Positions 42,599-47,000 of a stretch of DNA of 47,000 nucleotides are shown piece after piece. Both the position numbers and the translations under genes were made by a program. Source of the DNA: an uncultured Lachnospiraceae bacterium (GTDB lineage: Bacteria > Bacillota > Clostridia > Lachnospirales > Lachnospiraceae); contig CANRMO010000001.1 of assembly GCA_947631755.1 (NCBI GenBank), positions 1 through 47,000 of the forward strand, written 5' to 3'. Within the stretch, counting starts at the first letter, position 1; each line of letters begins with the position of its first letter. The notes beneath the pieces are model-generated. The model did not search any database and had not been told where the DNA came from. It was given only the letters and a program-made list of their open reading frames with translations.

Positions 42599-42614
42599 TG
42601 TTTCACGTGAAACA
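42599..42614. promoter_or_regulatory. parS: parS site 2
   Basis: A second exact TGTTTCACGTGAAACA lies 1003 bases from site 1, between the convergent ends of the acyltransferase-like gene and rsmG. Confidence 0.97.
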
Positions 42615-42617
42615 TTG

Positions 42618-43322
42618 CTATAGAGGCTGTTTTTTTACTTTACCCGCTTTTCTCGGATATCTCATATCTGTCAACCCCCTGTTTTCTATAAATAACAAAT
42701 ACCTCTTTTCATCCTGTCCTCTCAATTCAAACTCTTCCACCGTATCCAACCCAGCCGATAATTTTTGTAAAGCACTCTGTGACTCACTGATTTCCTCTCT
42801 AAATTTTCTTCCCTTATAAGAAACAAAATATCCACCAACCTTTACAAAGGGAATACAATATTCCAGGAGAACAGGAAGTTGTGCTACAGCCCGAGACACA
42901 GCAAAATCAAATTGATTTCTAAATTCCTTTTCTCTTCCATAATCCTCTGCTCTTCCGTGGAACAGCTGCACATGATCCAATCCAAGCTCTTCTTTTACCA
43001 CCGATAAAAAATCAATTCGTTTTTTCAGAGAATCAATCAAAATATACTGGTGCTGTGGACTGAGAATTGACAGAACAATTCCAGGAAAACCTGCACCTGT
43101 ACCGAGATCAATTATCTTTCCCCCTTCCTTTTTTTGAAAAATAGGACACCTCACCAAAAAAGCCGAATCGATAAAATGTTTCCATACGACATCCTCATAT
43201 TCTGTGATTGAAGTCAGGTTCATTTTCTTATTCCAATCTATGAGCAACTGATAATAGCGCTGCAGACATTTTTCCTGTCCATCTGAAATTTCAATTTTTT
43301 TCTCTGCAAATATATCTTTCAT
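42618..43322 (-). CDS. rsmG: 16S rRNA (guanine527-N7) methyltransferase
   Basis: The 234-aa enzyme (GidB) methylates G527 of 16S rRNA; its loss gives low-level streptomycin resistance in other bacteria. The SAM motif is IIDLGTGAGFPGIVLSI (about 70-86); NLTSITEYEDVVWKHFIDS and RAVAQLPVLLEY are conserved. Its ATG overlaps the mnmG stop by 4 bases (ATGA). Confidence 0.95.
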   Translation of the reverse strand: MKDIFAEKKIEISDGQEKCLQRYYQLLIDWNKKMNLTSITEYEDVVWKHFIDSAFLVRCPIFQKKEGGKIIDLGTGAGFPGIVLSILSPQHQYILIDSLKKRIDFLSVVKEELGLDHVQLFHGRAEDYGREKEFRNQFDFAVSRAVAQLPVLLEYCIPFVKVGGYFVSYKGRKFREEISESQSALQKLSAGLDTVEEFELRGQDEKRYLLFIENRGLTDMRYPRKAGKVKKQPL

Positions 43323-45223
43323 TTTTCACCTTCACTTTCACGAATTTTGTACTGTTCCAGATAGACCAGAAGGACTGATATATCAGAAGGGGAAACCCCA
43401 CTGATCCGGGCTGCCTGCCCCACAGAATCCGGCCGGATATCTGTCAGTTTCTGAATTGCCTCAAGACGGAGACTGCCAATAGCGGAGTAATCAATATCCG
43501 CCGGAATTTTTTTCTTTTCCAGTTTATGAAAATGCTCCACCTGTTTCAACTGCTTTTTTATATATCCCTCATATTTGAGATTTATATTAACCTCTTCGGT
43601 CACTTCTGGCGGGAGGGATGGTCGTTCCGGATCAATGGGCTCTAATTTTTCATAAGACAGCTCCGGCCGCTTTATCAGCTCGGCAAGGGAACTTCCGCTT
43701 GTCAGAAATGTGCTGTTGTATTTTTTCAGCAACTGCTGTATCTGCTCTCCATTGCCGACAAATGTATTTTTGAGCCTTGTTATCTCCTCATGGATCCATT
43801 TATATTTTTTTTGGAATTGCTGATATCTCTCCTCACTGATCAGTCCAACCTCATATCCCAGTTTCGTCAATCTCTCATCAGCATTGTCCTGGCGCAGAAG
43901 AAGACGGTACTCTGCCCGGGATGTCATCATGCGGTATGGCTCATTCGTTCCTTTCGTTACCAGATCATCGATCAACACACCCACATATCCCTGTGAGCGG
44001 TCAATGATAATTGCCTCTTTTCCCTGAATTTTTCTAGCCGCATTAATTCCAGCCACAAGTCCCTGTGCAGCTGCCTCCTCATACCCGGAACTTCCATTTG
44101 CCTGCCCGGCGCTGAAAAGACCACTGATTTTCTTTAATTCCAAAGAAGGCAAAAGTTCAAGGGAATCAATGCAGTCATATTCGATTGCATAGGCATTTCT
44201 TACAATTTCAGCACGCTCTAATCCTGGCACACTGCGATACATCTCGATCTGGACATCCTCTGGAAGAGAACTGGACATTCCCCCCACATACATCTCGTTC
44301 GTATAAAGGCCCTCCGGCTCAATAAAAACCTGATGACGGTCTTTATCCGAAAACCTTATAACCTTATCTTCGATAGAAGGACAATAGCGCGGGCCCGTCC
44401 CTTTAATTACCCCAGAAAAAAGAGGAGAGCGATCAATATTATTCCGTATGATTTCGTGAGTAGTCTCATTCGTATAAGTGAGCCAGCACCGGATCTGCTC
44501 CCTCTCTAAATCTTCCGATTTGTTTGTAAAAGAAAATGGTACGATCTTTTCATCGCCAGACTGAGGTTTCATTTTAGAATAGTCAATAGTATTGCCATCA
44601 ATCCGGGCGGGGGTGCCTGTCTTAAAACGGCGGATTTTCAATCCCAGCTCTCTGAGAGAATCGGACAAATAATTAGCGGACTGTAGACCGTTTGGCCCAG
44701 TGTTATTTGAAACCTCCCCCGTAATGCAGCGGGCTTTGAGATAAGTCCCCGTACAGAGCACGCACACTTTACAGCGGTATATTGTACCGGTATGCGTCTG
44801 GACTCCTGTGAATATATTATCTCTCACAAGTATTTTTGTCACCTCTCCCTGCTTTATCGTTAGATTTTCTGTGTTTTCCAGAACATTTCTCATAGACTGG
44901 CTATAAGCCTTCTTGTCCGCCTGGGCTCTTAAAGAGTGGACGGCGGGGCCCTTTGACCGATTCAACATTCTGGACTGGATAAATGTGCGGTCAATATTTT
45001 TTCCCATCTCTCCCCCGAGAGCATCCACCTCTCTCACCAGATGTCCCTTTGAGGTTCCCCCCACATTGGGATTGCAGGGCATCATTGCAATACTGTCAAC
45101 ACTCACAGTAAAAAGAATTGTTTTCATCGAGAGGCGTGCCAGGGCAAGAGCCGCCTCACAGCCGGCATGACCGGCACCGACAACAACTGCATCATATTTT
45201 TCTTCTATCCGTTCATTACTCAT
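43319..45223 (-). CDS. mnmG: tRNA uridine-34 carboxymethylaminomethyl enzyme MnmG
   Basis: The 634-aa FAD enzyme (GidA) acts with MnmE to modify the wobble uridine of several tRNAs. The FAD-binding VVVGAGHAGCEAALA is near residues 14-28; NPNVGGTSKGHLVREVDALGG and the GidA signature GPRYCPSIEDK are present. The C-terminal helical domain that binds MnmE spans about 550-634. It lies 15 bases after mnmE and overlaps rsmG. Length is normal. Confidence 0.96.
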   Translation of the reverse strand: MSNERIEEKYDAVVVGAGHAGCEAALALARLSMKTILFTVSVDSIAMMPCNPNVGGTSKGHLVREVDALGGEMGKNIDRTFIQSRMLNRSKGPAVHSLRAQADKKAYSQSMRNVLENTENLTIKQGEVTKILVRDNIFTGVQTHTGTIYRCKVCVLCTGTYLKARCITGEVSNNTGPNGLQSANYLSDSLRELGLKIRRFKTGTPARIDGNTIDYSKMKPQSGDEKIVPFSFTNKSEDLEREQIRCWLTYTNETTHEIIRNNIDRSPLFSGVIKGTGPRYCPSIEDKVIRFSDKDRHQVFIEPEGLYTNEMYVGGMSSSLPEDVQIEMYRSVPGLERAEIVRNAYAIEYDCIDSLELLPSLELKKISGLFSAGQANGSSGYEEAAAQGLVAGINAARKIQGKEAIIIDRSQGYVGVLIDDLVTKGTNEPYRMMTSRAEYRLLLRQDNADERLTKLGYEVGLISEERYQQFQKKYKWIHEEITRLKNTFVGNGEQIQQLLKKYNSTFLTSGSSLAELIKRPELSYEKLEPIDPERPSLPPEVTEEVNINLKYEGYIKKQLKQVEHFHKLEKKKIPADIDYSAIGSLRLEAIQKLTDIRPDSVGQAARISGVSPSDISVLLVYLEQYKIRESEGEK

Positions 45224-45238
45224 CTAAAGTCTCCCCTT

Positions 45239-46675
45239 CTATTTTCCCATACAGAAATCTTTAAATATTTTATCAATAATATCCTCTTCCACCGTCTCCC
45301 CAATAATCTTGCCGAGAGCCTCGTAGGCATTGCACAGATCAATAGCATACAGATCCTCCGGCATACCATCTTCTATACTCTGCATAAGCTGAGCCAGGCT
45401 CTCCGCCGTATCCGCCAGACATTCCTGCTGTCTCGCATTTGTAATATATATATCGTCATGATAAGATATCTGCTCTCTCAAAAATTGATCCTTGAGATAC
45501 TGTTCCAGCTCTTCCAGCCCCTCAGACGTCTTTGCAGAAAAACAAAAAATCTTTTTGTCCGATAAAATATGACTCACCCACTCCTCAGACTTTGCTTTTT
45601 TGCATCTCTCTGAAAACATATCCGGGTCCATCGCTATATTGCCGTCCTGTCTGTCACACTTATTGAGAAGAATCACACCATTCCGGTCAGCAATCTCCTC
45701 CATCACATAAAAATCTTCCTCCGTCAGCTCTTCCGTGGAATCAATCATACATATGATAAAATCCGCTCTCTCTATTGATTCTTTTGCCTTATTGATCCCA
45801 ATTTTCTCAACCTTGTCATCACTGTCTCGGATTCCGGCCGTATCGATCAGACGGAGAAGAACTGAACCAATTTTTATATCTTCCTCAAGAGTATCCCTTG
45901 TCGTTCCCGGAATATCCGTGACAATCGCTCTCTCTTCCCTAAGGATACAATTCAGTAAAGAAGATTTTCCCACATTCGGCCTGCCAACAATCACCGTATA
46001 AATACCATCCCGGATAATTCGTCCATTCTGGCTGTTCTCCAGCAGATGATTCACTTCTCTCTGTAGATTAAAAACATGTTTCCCAAGCCTATCCGAAAAA
46101 CCATCCAGAGAAATATGTTCCGGGTCATCCAGCGCAGCTTCCAGATAAGCAGTGTCCTCCAATAAGATCTCCCTCAACTCTACAATCTTCTTCCTCACAC
46201 TTCCCTTTAACTGAGTCAGAGAATTTTCCAGAGAAATTTTACTCTTTGACTGAATAACGTCCATGACAGCCTCCGCCTGAGAGAGATCAATCCTTCCATT
46301 CAAAAATGCCCTCTTTGTAAATTCCCCCGGCTCGGCTATGCGCACCCCGGCCCTGTTCAGACATTCCAATATCAACTGGCATATCATATGTCCGCCGTGA
46401 CAGTGTATTTCAACTACGTCCTCTGCCGTATAACTGCGCGGTGCTCTCATAAGCAGCACAAGAACCTCATCGAGCAGTTCATTTTCAAAATTTCTTATAA
46501 AACCGTAATGGACTGTGTGGGTCTCAAAAGATTTCAGATCAATATTTTTTCCTTTTTTATCAAAAAAAACACGGCTGACATATTCCACAGAACGGTCTCC
46601 GCTGACCCGGATCACACTAATACTCCCGTCCCCGGAAGAAGTGGCAATAGCCGCCACGGTATCTCCATAAAACAT
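45239..46675 (-). CDS. mnmE: tRNA modification GTPase MnmE
   Basis: The 478-aa GTPase partners MnmG. The N-terminal folate-binding domain (about 1-118) begins MFYGDTVAAIAT. The G domain (about 215-370) inserted in a helical domain has GRPNVGKSSLLN, the DxxG in DTAGIRDSDD, and NKCD. The C-terminal CMGK supplies the conserved catalytic cysteine of the CxGK motif. ATG 46675 has GGAGG 5 bases upstream; the frame extends a few codons further from a TTG. Confidence 0.96.
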   Translation of the reverse strand: MFYGDTVAAIATSSGDGSISVIRVSGDRSVEYVSRVFFDKKGKNIDLKSFETHTVHYGFIRNFENELLDEVLVLLMRAPRSYTAEDVVEIHCHGGHMICQLILECLNRAGVRIAEPGEFTKRAFLNGRIDLSQAEAVMDVIQSKSKISLENSLTQLKGSVRKKIVELREILLEDTAYLEAALDDPEHISLDGFSDRLGKHVFNLQREVNHLLENSQNGRIIRDGIYTVIVGRPNVGKSSLLNCILREERAIVTDIPGTTRDTLEEDIKIGSVLLRLIDTAGIRDSDDKVEKIGINKAKESIERADFIICMIDSTEELTEEDFYVMEEIADRNGVILLNKCDRQDGNIAMDPDMFSERCKKAKSEEWVSHILSDKKIFCFSAKTSEGLEELEQYLKDQFLREQISYHDDIYITNARQQECLADTAESLAQLMQSIEDGMPEDLYAIDLCNAYEALGKIIGETVEEDIIDKIFKDFCMGK

Positions 46676-46701
46676 ATAAACCTCCAATTTTTCATATTAT
46701 A

Positions 46702-46748
46702 AAAGGCCGAATGAGGAACTATAAAAATGTCCCTGGAATTCGGCCTTT
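46702..46748 (-). terminator. Hairpin between jag and mnmE
   Basis: AAAGGCCGAAT (46702-46712) and ATTCGGCCTTT (46738-46748) are exact complements around a 25-base loop. On the minus strand the arm ends in TTTT, so it may end or attenuate jag transcription before mnmE. Confidence 0.6.
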
Positions 46749-46778
46749 CACACCAATTTTCACAGAAAAAACAAAAAT

Positions 46779-47000
46779 TTAATTTTCTTCTCTCTCTTCT
46801 CTTCTCTCACCATAAGGCCTTCTCCGGTCTCTGGAATAGTTGTTATTGCGCCTGTGGTAATTATTTCTTCTCGGTAGCTCAGAGGCGTGTTCCCGGTTCA
46901 GTGTAATCACCACTTTGCGGTGTGGCTCATCGCCCTCGCTGTGGGTATCCACGTATTTGTCATCCTGCAGAGCTGCGTGGATGATCCTTCTCTCATAAGG
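46779..47000 (-). CDS. khpB: RNA-binding protein Jag/KhpB, C-terminal end (cut by window edge)
   Basis: The last 73 codons of the gene are visible. They contain the end of an R3H domain (RRIIHAALQDDKYVDTHSEG and PHRKVVITLN), followed by a basic, arginine- and asparagine-rich tail (RRNNYHRRNNNYSRDRRR). Jag/KhpB binds RNA and affects cell elongation and division in Firmicutes. It normally lies before mnmE in the yidC-jag-mnmE order, as here. The N-terminal Jag_N and KH domains lie outside the window. Confidence 0.9.
   Translation of the reverse strand, partial: PYERRIIHAALQDDKYVDTHSEGDEPHRKVVITLNREHASELPRRNNYHRRNNNYSRDRRRPYGERREEREEN

Overview
The window looks like a chromosomal segment of a Gram-positive gut Clostridium of the Lachnospiraceae type. 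The reasons are the origin-proximal gene order mnmE-mnmG-rsmG-parA-parB-DUF4446, a TyrRS/MetG set of Firmicutes type, YesMN-style sugar regulation, an ECF sigma factor paired with a DUF4179 protein, and lysine-rich secreted proteins. The genus cannot be fixed from sequence alone.

Region 1 (1-6,840) is an accessory patch. It holds a 55-bp solo copy of an IS3-type left end, two 58-codon ORFs that look like C-terminal tails of Rpn-type nucleases, and a small hydrophobic type I toxin with a convergent antisense RNA. Two secreted lysine-rich proteins follow (one with two LamG-like domains), then a G-rich tandem repeat tract, an IS3-family transposase pair with no recognisable right end, and a second copy of the toxin/antisense module that has lost its ATG.

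Region 2 (6,845-14,541) reads on the minus strand from a strong promoter: metG-tatD-rsmA, then an AIPR-type defence protein translationally coupled to an S1-domain protein, then a lipoprotein. Region 3 (14,538-20,000) holds a CPBP protease and its TetR regulator with a palindromic operator at the promoter, endonuclease IV, a GH42 beta-galactosidase and an SDR reductase.

Region 4 (20,128-31,760) reads on the plus strand: an L,D-transpeptidase, tyrS, a YesN/YesM-like two-component pair, and a four-gene sugar ABC importer of the YtfQ-YtfR-YtfT-YjfF type, which the two-component pair probably controls. Region 5 (31,790-39,180) has an ECF sigma/DUF4179 pair, pyruvate kinase, a D-Ala-D-Ala carboxypeptidase, trmB, an AI-2E family permease and tRNA-Lys(CTT).

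Region 6 (39,188-47,000) is the origin-proximal block: DUF4446, parB, parA, a lone acyltransferase-like gene flanked by two perfect parS sites and preceded by a 16-bp perfect inverted repeat over its promoter, rsmG, mnmG, mnmE and the end of jag (khpB). The most notable items are the duplicated toxin/antisense modules with only synonymous changes, the AIPR gene coupled to the S1 gene, the G-rich array beside the IS, and the parS-flanked gene.
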